From: an uncultured Prevotellaceae bacterium
Lineage (GTDB): Bacteria > Bacteroidota > Bacteroidia > Bacteroidales > Bacteroidaceae
Length of the DNA: 64,000 bases
Direction of reading: 5' to 3'
NCBI GenBank assembly: GCA_947174945.1
Contig: CAMWKZ010000009.1
Location: forward strand, 1 to 64,000
Part shown: positions 33,921-42,238 of the stretch, piece after piece
Layout of the letters: each line of letters begins with the position of its first letter
Numbering within the stretch: the stretch's first letter is position 1
Position numbers and translations under genes: made by a program
Notes under the pieces: model-generated
Seen by the model: only the letters and a program-made list of their open reading frames with translations
The model's database searches: none
What the model was told of the DNA's origin: nothing

Positions 33921-35690
33921 ATGAAGAAGATTTTTCTCATGGCTGTTGCTGGCCTGTTCTGTCTGTCGGCCAGCGCACAGTATCCCCAGCTGACCGATGA
34001 GGCCAAGCACCTCATTGACCAGCAGAAAGCCCAATGGAAAGCCCATAGCGACTCTGCCTGGGAGGTTGCGTTCCCCATCGTTGTAAAGGAGGCTAAGGAG
34101 GGGCGTCCCTATGTGCCCTGGGCATCTCGTCCCTACGACCTGCGTCAGGCTAAGATACCCGCATTCCCCGGTGCTGAGGGTGGTGGTATGTTCACTTTCG
34201 GCGGACGTGGTGGCAAGGTGCTGACCGTTACCAATCTGAACGACGACGGCCCCGGCTCGTTCCGCTGGGCCTGCGAACAGGGTGGTGCCCGCATCGTGGT
34301 GTTCAATGTTTCGGGCATCATTCGCCTGAAGTCGCCCATCTATGTGCGTGCTCCGTATATCACCATTGCCGGCCAGACGGCTCCGGGCGACGGTGTTATC
34401 ATTGCTGGTGAGTCGTTTCAGGTAGACACCCACGACGTGATTGTGCGTCACATGCGCTTCCGCCGTGGTGAGACACTGGTAACCAACCGTGAAGACTCTT
34501 TTGGTGGCAACCCTGTGGGCAACATCATGATTGACCACTGCTCGTGCGAATGGGGACTTGACGAAAACATCTCTTTCTACCGTCACATGTTCGATATGCA
34601 CGATGGCAAGCCCAACCGCAAGGAACCGACCGTCAACGTGACTATTCAGAACACCATATCGGCCAAGGCTCTTGACACATGGAACCACGCTTTCGGTTCA
34701 ACCATCGGCGGCGAGAACACCACCTTTATGCGTAACCTGTGGGCTGACAACACGGGTCGTAACCCCAGCATCGGATGGGGCGGTGTGTTCAACTATATAA
34801 ACAATGTGGTCTACAACTGGGTACACCGCACGGCTGACGGCGGTGAGTTTACCACCATGTCGAACTTCATCAACAACTACTATAAGCCCGGCCCATTGAC
34901 TCCGAAGAACACGCCCGTAGGCCACCGCATCGTGAAGTCGGAGAGCCGCTCGCAGGGACTGTTCCCTTTCAAGCAGTTCGGACGCGTTTATGCCGTGGGT
35001 AACATCATGGAGGGTTATCCTGAGATTACCAAGGACAACTGGAACGGTGGCATTCAGACAGCCGACAAGGATGGTGACATGGACGAAACGGAGAAAGCAC
35101 TGATGCGCTCCAACGAGCCTTTCGAGATGCCTTACCTGAAAATCATGGGCACAGAACAGGCTTTCGACTGGGTGCTGTCGAATGCTGGTGCCACTATCCC
35201 CTGCCGCGACATTGTTGACCAACGCATCTGCGACGAGGTACGCACCGGGCAGGCTTACTATGTGAAAGACTATGAGAAGAGCATGGCCACTAAGGAAAAG
35301 AAGACGGGTGTGAAGCAGAATCCCTACGGAGATATGTGGGGTCTGCATGACAAGTCGAAGAATGAAGAAGGGCTCTTCAAGTATCGCCGCCTGCCAAAGG
35401 ACTCTTACAAGCAGGGAGTTATCACCGACCCACGCCAGATGGGCGGCTATCCTGAATACAAGGCATGGGAGCCATATATTGACACCGATGGCGACGGTAT
35501 GCCCGATGAATGGGAGAAGCAGTACGGACTGAACCCCAACGACCCGACGGATGCCCAAAAGGACTGCAACGGCGATGGCTATACCAATATTGAGAAGTAT
35601 ATCAATGGTATCAACCCCAACACCAAGACCGACTGGCGCAACCTGAACAACAACTACGACACACTGGCCGCCAAGGGTAAACTGATGTAA
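33921..35690 (+). CDS. Secreted pectate lyase, PL1 family, with calcium-repeat C-terminus
   Basis: A 589-residue enzyme expected to cleave polygalacturonate by beta-elimination. After the signal peptide (KIFLMAVAGLFCLSASAQ) and a lead segment, the beta-helix starts at PAFPGAEGGGMFTFGGRGG; VRHMRFRRGE and IMIDHCSCEWGLDEN are PL1 hallmarks. The C-terminal DTDGDGMPDEWEKQYGLN and DCNGDGYTNIEKYING are thrombospondin type-3/EF-hand calcium repeats. It is first of three pectin genes (DUF3826 follows 4 bp later). I could not place a standard -7 box. Confidence 0.9.
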   Translation: MKKIFLMAVAGLFCLSASAQYPQLTDEAKHLIDQQKAQWKAHSDSAWEVAFPIVVKEAKEGRPYVPWASRPYDLRQAKIPAFPGAEGGGMFTFGGRGGKVLTVTNLNDDGPGSFRWACEQGGARIVVFNVSGIIRLKSPIYVRAPYITIAGQTAPGDGVIIAGESFQVDTHDVIVRHMRFRRGETLVTNREDSFGGNPVGNIMIDHCSCEWGLDENISFYRHMFDMHDGKPNRKEPTVNVTIQNTISAKALDTWNHAFGSTIGGENTTFMRNLWADNTGRNPSIGWGGVFNYINNVVYNWVHRTADGGEFTTMSNFINNYYKPGPLTPKNTPVGHRIVKSESRSQGLFPFKQFGRVYAVGNIMEGYPEITKDNWNGGIQTADKDGDMDETEKALMRSNEPFEMPYLKIMGTEQAFDWVLSNAGATIPCRDIVDQRICDEVRTGQAYYVKDYEKSMATKEKKTGVKQNPYGDMWGLHDKSKNEEGLFKYRRLPKDSYKQGVITDPRQMGGYPEYKAWEPYIDTDGDGMPDEWEKQYGLNPNDPTDAQKDCNGDGYTNIEKYINGINPNTKTDWRNLNNNYDTLAAKGKLM

Positions 35691-35694
35691 GCGT

Positions 35695-36309
35695 ATGAAA
35701 AAGGTTCTGTATACAGCACTCATGTCGCTGTTCACCCTGACAATATCCGCACAGACCGTCGCCCTCAAGACTGAAGGCCAAGACCCTAAGTATGTGGAGA
35801 CCATCAAAGGCCGTGCCCAGAAGATAGTCGACGGCTTGCAGTTGACGGATGCCCAAAAGGCAGAGAACGTGCGCAACATCATTGCCAACCGTTATTTCCT
35901 GCTAAACGACATCCACTCGAAGTACGACAAGACGCAGCAGGATGCACGCGATGCAGAGCTTTACAAACACCACTTTGAACTGGCCTCGGCCCTTGCCCTC
36001 TACTTGACCGACGAGCAGATTGATGCCGTAAAGGACGGCATGACCTATGGCCGACTGAAGCGTGACTACAAAGCGATGCTGGAGATGATTCCCTCGCTGA
36101 CCGAGCAGGAAAAGGCACAGGTGCTTATCTATCTTAAAGAGGCGCGTGAATATGCTATGGACGGTGGCGACTCGAAGCAGAAGCACTGGTGGTTTGACAA
36201 ATATCGCGGACGTACCAACAACTGGCTCTCTGCCCGTGGCTACAATCTGGACAAGGAGCGCGAGAACTGGCAGAAAAGAATAGAAGAACAAAAGACAAAA
36301 CAAAAATGA
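35695..36309 (+). CDS. DUF3826 secreted protein
   Basis: A 204-residue protein with signal KKVLYTALMSLFTLTISAQ. The helical mature part contains KIVDGLQLTDAQKAENVRN and LSARGYNLDKERENW, matching DUF3826, a family seen in Bacteroidetes pectin loci. The function is unknown. It is coupled to the 992-residue gene by a 4-bp overlap. Confidence 0.8.
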   Translation: MKKVLYTALMSLFTLTISAQTVALKTEGQDPKYVETIKGRAQKIVDGLQLTDAQKAENVRNIIANRYFLLNDIHSKYDKTQQDARDAELYKHHFELASALALYLTDEQIDAVKDGMTYGRLKRDYKAMLEMIPSLTEQEKAQVLIYLKEAREYAMDGGDSKQKHWWFDKYRGRTNNWLSARGYNLDKERENWQKRIEEQKTKQK

Positions 36310-39284
36310 GAAGACAACTATTAGTCGCTCTAATTGTATCATTCGTTATTCCATCGGTAGCCCAAGAGCTGCCGATGGATTATTCCTATTGTGGCTACCA
36401 TCGCTCGGAACAGCCTATCCCGTCAGCAAAGGTAGCTACCTATGTGCAACCATCGGGCAGTGACGATGCTGCAACGCTGCAAGCGGCTATCGACTGGGTG
36501 AGCCGACAGAAACCTGACAAGACAACAGGACTGCGCGGTGCCGTACTGCTCGGAGAAGGTACGTTCACGCTGAGCGAACCACTGCGCATACGCACCAATG
36601 GTGTCGTACTGCGTGGCAGTGGGCGCAACAAGACCATACTGCGCAAGACGGGCTACGACCGTGGAGCTCTTATCTATATAGAAGGTACGCACAATATCGT
36701 CATAAAAGACACCCTCAACGTAGCTGATACACCAGTAGGCTCACTTACCTGTTCTGTGCAGGGTGCTAATATCCCATCTGTTGGCTCCCATATCGCTATC
36801 TGGCGACCCTCTACCCAACAATGGCTCGAATCGCTGAACTGCCAGTCGTTTGGTGGAGGCAAGCGCATGGGCTACTGGGCATGGCATCCGGGTGATATAG
36901 ACCTGTACTGGCACCGACAGGTGACAGCTGTTAAAGGCAAGGAACTCACGCTGGATGCGCCTATCACCATGACCATCGAAGACCGTTGGGGAGGTGCCAA
37001 GGCTATCGTCTACGAACAGTTAGGACTCGTCAGCGAATGTGGTATTGAGAACCTGTCGCTCGAATCAGACTATAACCACGCCTTGCCAATGGACGAAGAC
37101 CATTGCTGGGATGGTATCTATGTGGCTGATGTCGAAAACTGCTGGGTGCGCATGGTGAACTTCCGTCACTTTGCAGGTTCTGCCGTTATCGTTCAGAAGT
37201 CGGCACAGCAGGTGACTATCGAGGATTGCCAGTCGCTACAACCGATATCTGAGATAGGCGGTCTGCGCCGCCGCACATTCCTGACCTTTGGCGAGAAGAT
37301 ACTCTTCCAGCGCTGTTACTCGGAACATGGCATCAACGATTTTGCCATAGGCCATACAGCTCCGGGGCCCAATGCTTTCGTGCAATGCGACAGCTATGAG
37401 TCGCTGGGGCCCAGTGGAGCCATCTCGTCATGGGCACCCGGAATCCTGTTTGACATTGTGAATATTGACGGCAACGATATCGTGTTCAAGAACTGGGAAC
37501 TGGAGAAGTTCGGTGCTGGATGGAGTACGGCCAACAGTACCATGTGGCAGTCGACTGCCGCAGGCTTATTCTGCTATTCGCCTGACACACTGAACCGCAA
37601 CTACTCTAAAGGTTGTTGGGGACAGATTATGGGTAATGGTGAGTACAGCGAAATGAATGAGCACGTAAAACCCTATTCGCTTTTTGCCTCGCAACTGGAA
37701 AAACGGTTAGGTCATGATGTTAAGGCGCAGTGCCGTGTATTGGAGCGCAACACCAATGCGTCGTCATCGCCTACCATTGAGCAAGCCATGCAGATGGCAG
37801 AAGAAGCATTGAAGCCCCGCCTGACATTGCAACAATGGATTGACGCTGCTCGTTTTGAGGGCGATACGACACCTGCCAAGCTCTTTACCAAAGCATCCAG
37901 CACTACCAAAGACCAGCCTTCCACCTATGCCATTACCAATGGTTGGCTGACGCAGGACGGTAGCGTGCTGGCAGGTGGCAAGCATCAGACACCTTGGTGG
38001 AACGGCCGCACCACTGATGCTGCTATGGCAAAAGCAAAGATAGCCCTGACACGATTTGTACCCGGGCAGGAAGGCAGGGGCGGCACTGACCGCATAGACA
38101 GCGTAATAGCTGAGATGCAACGCAGCCATACGCTGCTGTTCAGTCAGAACTACGGCCTGTGGACAGACCGCCGGCGCGACGACCACGAGCGCATCCGCCG
38201 TAAGAACGGTGACGCATGGGCTCCCTTTTATGAACAGCCCTTTGCCCGCACTGGTAGAGAATTAGCATGGGACGGAATGTCGAAATACGACCTAACCACC
38301 CTGAACAAATGGTATTTCTGGCGACTGCAACAGTTTGCTAAAAAGACTGAGCCCATCGGTATGCTGCTGAAGAACCAGCATTACTTCCAGCATAACATTT
38401 TAGAGGCTGGCGCTCACTGGGTGGACTGCCCGTGGCGCACGGCTAATAATGTGAATGGTACGCCGTTCTTAGAACCCGTCAACTTCACAGGCGACAAGCG
38501 CATCTTCACGGCTACCTTGTTCTATGACATCACCAATCCGACAATGCGCGAGTTGCACCGCCAGTATATCCGTCAGTCGCTGGATGCCTTTAAGGGACAG
38601 CCTAACGTTATCCACTCCATTGGCGAGGAGTTTACTGGTCCGCTGCATTTCGTACAGTTCTGGCTTGATGTGGTGGCTGAGTGGGAACAGGAAAATGGTC
38701 AGGTGTTGGTTGACTTGGCCGTCAATAAGGACGTGCAGGATGCTATCCTAAACGACCCCGTGCGCTCAAAGACGGTTGATATCATTGACATTGAGCAGTG
38801 GTTCTACCATAACAAGGGCGAGTATGCCCCGCAGGGTGGCGTAAACATGGCTCAGCGCCAGTATATGCGCAAGATTAGGACAGGCAGCGCCCGCTTTGAA
38901 GATGTCTATCGCGCTGTCAGTGAATATCGCACAAAGTATGGTAAAGCTGTGGTCTACTCGGCTCAGAAGCACCCTGAAATGTGCTGGGCCTCACTAATGG
39001 CGGGCGGCTCGTGTGCTGCCATTCCTGTCAAAGACCCAGTATTCTTGCATAGCATTGCATCGATGCAACCCACCAAAATGGGTGACAACTATGCGCTGGA
39101 GGGTACCGACGGCATAGTGGTGTATATGGTGCAAAACGATAGCCAACAAGTAACATTGCCTACGAAAGACACCTATATATTATATCGAATAGACACGGAA
39201 ACGGGTCAGATAAAACGACTGCGGACGGTACGCGGTGAGACAACACTACAGGAACGAGGTGTTTTCTGGTTGCAGAAAAAGTAA
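36306..39284 (+). CDS. 992-residue beta-helix plus DUF6298-like hydrolase
   Basis: A secreted protein with signal RRQLLVALIVSFVIPSVAQ. The N-terminal half (about 40-440) is a parallel beta-helix: GAVLLGEGTFTLSEPLRIRT, GVVLRGSGRNKTILRK, VTIEDCQSLQP. The C-terminal half (about 540-990) resembles DUF6298 or a TIM-barrel glycosidase (NYGLWTDRRRDDHERIRR, HSIGEEFTGPLHFVQF, DIIDIEQWFYHN). In the latter, the acids in GEEFTGP and DIEQW are catalytic candidates. It closes the PL1-DUF3826 operon; rhamnogalacturonan side-chain hydrolysis is a plausible guess. Confidence 0.75.
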   Translation: MRRQLLVALIVSFVIPSVAQELPMDYSYCGYHRSEQPIPSAKVATYVQPSGSDDAATLQAAIDWVSRQKPDKTTGLRGAVLLGEGTFTLSEPLRIRTNGVVLRGSGRNKTILRKTGYDRGALIYIEGTHNIVIKDTLNVADTPVGSLTCSVQGANIPSVGSHIAIWRPSTQQWLESLNCQSFGGGKRMGYWAWHPGDIDLYWHRQVTAVKGKELTLDAPITMTIEDRWGGAKAIVYEQLGLVSECGIENLSLESDYNHALPMDEDHCWDGIYVADVENCWVRMVNFRHFAGSAVIVQKSAQQVTIEDCQSLQPISEIGGLRRRTFLTFGEKILFQRCYSEHGINDFAIGHTAPGPNAFVQCDSYESLGPSGAISSWAPGILFDIVNIDGNDIVFKNWELEKFGAGWSTANSTMWQSTAAGLFCYSPDTLNRNYSKGCWGQIMGNGEYSEMNEHVKPYSLFASQLEKRLGHDVKAQCRVLERNTNASSSPTIEQAMQMAEEALKPRLTLQQWIDAARFEGDTTPAKLFTKASSTTKDQPSTYAITNGWLTQDGSVLAGGKHQTPWWNGRTTDAAMAKAKIALTRFVPGQEGRGGTDRIDSVIAEMQRSHTLLFSQNYGLWTDRRRDDHERIRRKNGDAWAPFYEQPFARTGRELAWDGMSKYDLTTLNKWYFWRLQQFAKKTEPIGMLLKNQHYFQHNILEAGAHWVDCPWRTANNVNGTPFLEPVNFTGDKRIFTATLFYDITNPTMRELHRQYIRQSLDAFKGQPNVIHSIGEEFTGPLHFVQFWLDVVAEWEQENGQVLVDLAVNKDVQDAILNDPVRSKTVDIIDIEQWFYHNKGEYAPQGGVNMAQRQYMRKIRTGSARFEDVYRAVSEYRTKYGKAVVYSAQKHPEMCWASLMAGGSCAAIPVKDPVFLHSIASMQPTKMGDNYALEGTDGIVVYMVQNDSQQVTLPTKDTYILYRIDTETGQIKRLRTVRGETTLQERGVFWLQKK

Positions 39285-39290
39285 GATTTC

Positions 39291-39327
39291 AATGGGAAAA
39301 ATGGGGTAAATACCAATTTTTCCCATT
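39291..39327 (+). terminator. Terminator of the PL1 operon
   Basis: A perfect 12-bp stem (39291-39302 with 39316-39327) with an inner TGG/CCA extension. A run of seven T follows at about 39337-39343. Confidence 0.75.
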
Positions 39328-39366
39328 TCTTAACTGTTTTTTTGCACGAAGTATTTGTTTTTTCCA

Positions 39367-39374
39367 TATCTTTG
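39367..39374 (+). promoter_or_regulatory. -7 box of the ECF sigma gene
   Basis: TATCTTTG followed by CAAG. TTTG at 39341-39344 is the best -33 candidate, with 22 bp spacing. Leader about 40 nt. Confidence 0.55.
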
Positions 39375-39418
39375 CAAGTGAAAACAAACTACTTCAAAAC
39401 AAAACTGACCTTTACTAC

Positions 39419-39976
39419 ATGACAAATAACAATCTTAAAGCCAGAACCCGTGAGCTCGTGACTGAGTTCTGCAACGGCGACAATCAGGCTTTTGCTCAGT
39501 TGTACGACCTGTATATACAGATGTTGTTCAACTACGGCATGAAGCTGACCCAAGACAAGGAGCTGCTGAAAGACTGCATCCACGATGTTTTTGTCAAACT
39601 GTACAAGAAGCGTAGCGACAAGCAAACCATCAACAATCTGGGTTCCTATCTGATTATCTCACTGAAGAACCGCCTGTTCGACGAGTTCCGCCGCCAGACA
39701 TTTGCCACGGAAGAGGCTGCAGAAAACTATGAATACAGCTTCTCGGTAACCGACGTAGAGAATGACTATCTGCACACTGAGCACGAACTGATTCAGTCAG
39801 AACAGGTGGCTCACCTGATGCGGAACCTTACCCGCCGCCAGCGTCAGGCCATCACCTTATATTATATAGAGGAGCGGAAATATGACGAAATCTGCCAGAT
39901 TATGCAGATGAACTACCACTCGGTGCGCAACCTGATGCACCGCGGAATGCTGAAGCTGCGCGAGGCAGCCGTATAA
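39419..39976 (+). CDS. ECF-type RNA polymerase sigma factor
   Basis: A 185-residue sigma-70 family protein with region 2 (about 20-95, including LKDCIHDVFVKLYKKRSD and YLIISLKNRLFDEFRRQ) and region 4 (about 125-182, RRQRQAITLYYIEERKYDEI, MNYHSVRNLMHRGMLKLRE). It belongs to the FecI/Bacteroidetes type usually paired with a membrane FecR anti-sigma. Here the next gene has only a short soluble FecR-like domain. No target receptor gene follows directly; the neighbouring pectin operon is a possible target. Confidence 0.9.
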   Translation: MTNNNLKARTRELVTEFCNGDNQAFAQLYDLYIQMLFNYGMKLTQDKELLKDCIHDVFVKLYKKRSDKQTINNLGSYLIISLKNRLFDEFRRQTFATEEAAENYEYSFSVTDVENDYLHTEHELIQSEQVAHLMRNLTRRQRQAITLYYIEERKYDEICQIMQMNYHSVRNLMHRGMLKLREAAV

Positions 39977-40039
39977 TTCCAGCCATACAATGATGACATA
40001 ACGGAGTGTTTTTCGTCTTAAAAGAAAAAGACGGAGAAC

Positions 40040-40294
40040 TTGAAACAAACCATTTACACTAAAGTTAACGATTTTCTGCGAGACGACGACTTCATTCGCT
40101 ATGTGTTAGATGCCTGTACTGATAAGGAGTCTTACTGGGCATCTTATTTGAATGCTGCGCCGAAAATCCGCTCTGCTTACCTGAAAGCCTACCACATTCT
40201 AACCCATTTAGATGATTGCGACCTGCTATCACCTGAGGAGGTAGCGTGCCTGAAAGAGCGCATCAGCCACTCGCTGCACACCGTCGTCAACTAA
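40040..40294 (+). CDS. Stand-alone FecR-like anti-sigma domain
   Basis: An 84-residue protein with the pattern of the cytoplasmic N-terminus of FecR anti-sigma factors: FLRDDDFIRYVLDACTDKES, YWASYLN..P, IRSAYLKAYHIL, and LSPEEVACLKERI. There is no membrane segment and no periplasmic domain. The start is a TTG with GGAG five bases before it; no ATG is available. An inverted repeat CGTCTT/AAGACG lies just upstream. It follows the sigma gene by 63 bp and is probably its soluble inhibitor or cofactor. Confidence 0.65.
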   Translation: MKQTIYTKVNDFLRDDDFIRYVLDACTDKESYWASYLNAAPKIRSAYLKAYHILTHLDDCDLLSPEEVACLKERISHSLHTVVN

Positions 40295-40309
40295 ATCAAA
40301 TCCTAAAAT

Positions 40310-42238
40310 TTATCTCGGTAATTCAAGAATGAAACGGCAACCATCATGGTAGCTGGTATCAAGCGTTAGGTCGCCTCCAAGACCTAAGACATGACGCTTG
40401 CTAAGTGGCAAGCCAAGTCCGAGACCTTCAGAAAGGTCGTTTACCTTGGCAAACGACTGATATATCTGCTCACGATATTCCTCGGCAATGCCAGGCCCTG
40501 TATCCTGAACAATAAAGCGGATGGTGGTGTCCATCAGTAATATACTAAGTGACACGTTCTGTCCGTCAGAATACTTGGCAGCGTTATATAGCAATTCCCG
40601 AAGACCACGCATCAGATAGACATGGGTGGTAAGGATACTGAAATCGTCGGACACATCGGTATTCATGCTGACAGATACGTCAGGGAAAAGTTTCTTCATA
40701 TAGGAGATACACTCACGTGCCAGCTGATTGCAAGATACGATGTCGTTCTTCTGATTCTTTAGTTCTTCTGAAATACCTGTGTCGGAACTATCGAACAACA
40801 TCAGCACCATGCGGCTAAGCAAGGCCGAATTGTGCGTCATCATATTAGCAATGCTGGCCACCTCCTCATTAGACAGCATACTCTGCGGTGCGTCATCGGG
40901 GGATGATGTGTCAAAACTATCGCACAACACTTGTGCAAAACCCATGATAATGTTAAGCGGCGTGCGTATCTGATGTGTTATGTTCTGAATGAAAGTGGTT
41001 TTCTGCCTTACCGATTCCTCAGCCAAGTGAGTGGCTTTGTCCAGCTCTTCGTTGCGCTCATGGGTTCTATCCATCGTGTAGCGTACACTGCCCAGATGGA
41101 AGTTGAGCGACTGCTGCATGGCAGCAAAGTTATTTTGCAAACGACCAATAACATCCTCGCGACGAGTAGGAGGAATCACTTCATCATATTGTCCATCGGT
41201 TATGAGCTTCGACAAACGTAGCAATCTATTAAGGGGCCTGATGGCGCGCGTGATGACACTATGGCAAAGCAACAGGATGACAAACAGACCAATGACGATA
41301 ACACCTGTAATGATGTAGGCCAGTCGGTGATAGCTGCGCAGAACTTGGTTTTCAGGACAAACCAGTGCTAGGCTCCAGTCAGTGCCTGAGATGGGACAAT
41401 AGCACACCATGCAAGGCTTATTGTCAATAACGATATGCAGAACACCCTGATTACCTGCGGTCATCTCGTGCCCCAAAGCTATAAGGTCGGCATTGTTATG
41501 AGGGTCTGCATCGCTGAAGATTGTTTTATGAAAAAGTCGCGTGCTATCAGGATGTATAAGATAATGACCCTCATTATCAATAATCGTAAAGTAGGCATCG
41601 GAATAGGGAAGGGCGACCTCATTAATAGTCTGAGCCAGCTGGGGCAACGAAAGGCTGGCAGAGATAACACCAACGAAACGGCCATCGGCACGATAGACGG
41701 GCTTACAATAGGAAGCAGTAAGCTCTGTGCTATAGGGAGTTCTTTCGTTGTTATCATCGGAAGGCTCTATCCAACAGGCATACCCCAACCGTCGAGGAGT
41801 TTTATACTGCACCTTATCAGAATAGTCGCACTCTGACTCGCGGACAGTAATAACAGAGTCGCCGCTACGCACACTATTGACCGAGAAAAAGCGGCCATCT
41901 TGAGTTATGACATTTGGTTCAATAATAATAGAACAGCTATTAACGTGACTGTTGAGTGATACAACGTTATACGAGATAGAGGCCAGCGACTGAGGCTCCA
42001 ACCGCTCACCAACCAGCCACTCGTTAGCATTAACAGCCGTCTCAATAGTATTCATATCCATTCTGACACGCTGGAGCATAGTGTTAAGCACACTATTGGC
42101 ATGGCTGGTAGCTTGTTCACGGATGAAATAGCGTGACTGCAGGAAAAACACACCCAGTGAAAGAATAAAGATGGGAACAGCTATCAGCAGGACACTCAGA
42201 CTGAACTTCGTGGCAAGGCGGCGGCGTATGCTAATCAT
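40310..42238 (-). CDS. Cache-type sensor histidine kinase
   Basis: A 642-residue inner-membrane kinase. Order: membrane segment (about 13-35), large periplasmic double-Cache-like sensor (to about 300), second membrane segment (RLAYIITGVIVIGLFVILLL), HAMP, HisKA with His422 in QNITHQIRTPLN, and HATPase_c with ELLYNAAKYSDG, DTGPGIAEE and GLGLGLPLSKR. There is no receiver domain and no response regulator gene nearby. It overlaps the upstream sensor by 8 bp. The start at ATG 42238 is used; the longer reading runs into the neighbour. Confidence 0.88.
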   Translation of the reverse strand: MISIRRRLATKFSLSVLLIAVPIFILSLGVFFLQSRYFIREQATSHANSVLNTMLQRVRMDMNTIETAVNANEWLVGERLEPQSLASISYNVVSLNSHVNSCSIIIEPNVITQDGRFFSVNSVRSGDSVITVRESECDYSDKVQYKTPRRLGYACWIEPSDDNNERTPYSTELTASYCKPVYRADGRFVGVISASLSLPQLAQTINEVALPYSDAYFTIIDNEGHYLIHPDSTRLFHKTIFSDADPHNNADLIALGHEMTAGNQGVLHIVIDNKPCMVCYCPISGTDWSLALVCPENQVLRSYHRLAYIITGVIVIGLFVILLLCHSVITRAIRPLNRLLRLSKLITDGQYDEVIPPTRREDVIGRLQNNFAAMQQSLNFHLGSVRYTMDRTHERNEELDKATHLAEESVRQKTTFIQNITHQIRTPLNIIMGFAQVLCDSFDTSSPDDAPQSMLSNEEVASIANMMTHNSALLSRMVLMLFDSSDTGISEELKNQKNDIVSCNQLARECISYMKKLFPDVSVSMNTDVSDDFSILTTHVYLMRGLRELLYNAAKYSDGQNVSLSILLMDTTIRFIVQDTGPGIAEEYREQIYQSFAKVNDLSEGLGLGLPLSKRHVLGLGGDLTLDTSYHDGCRFILELPR

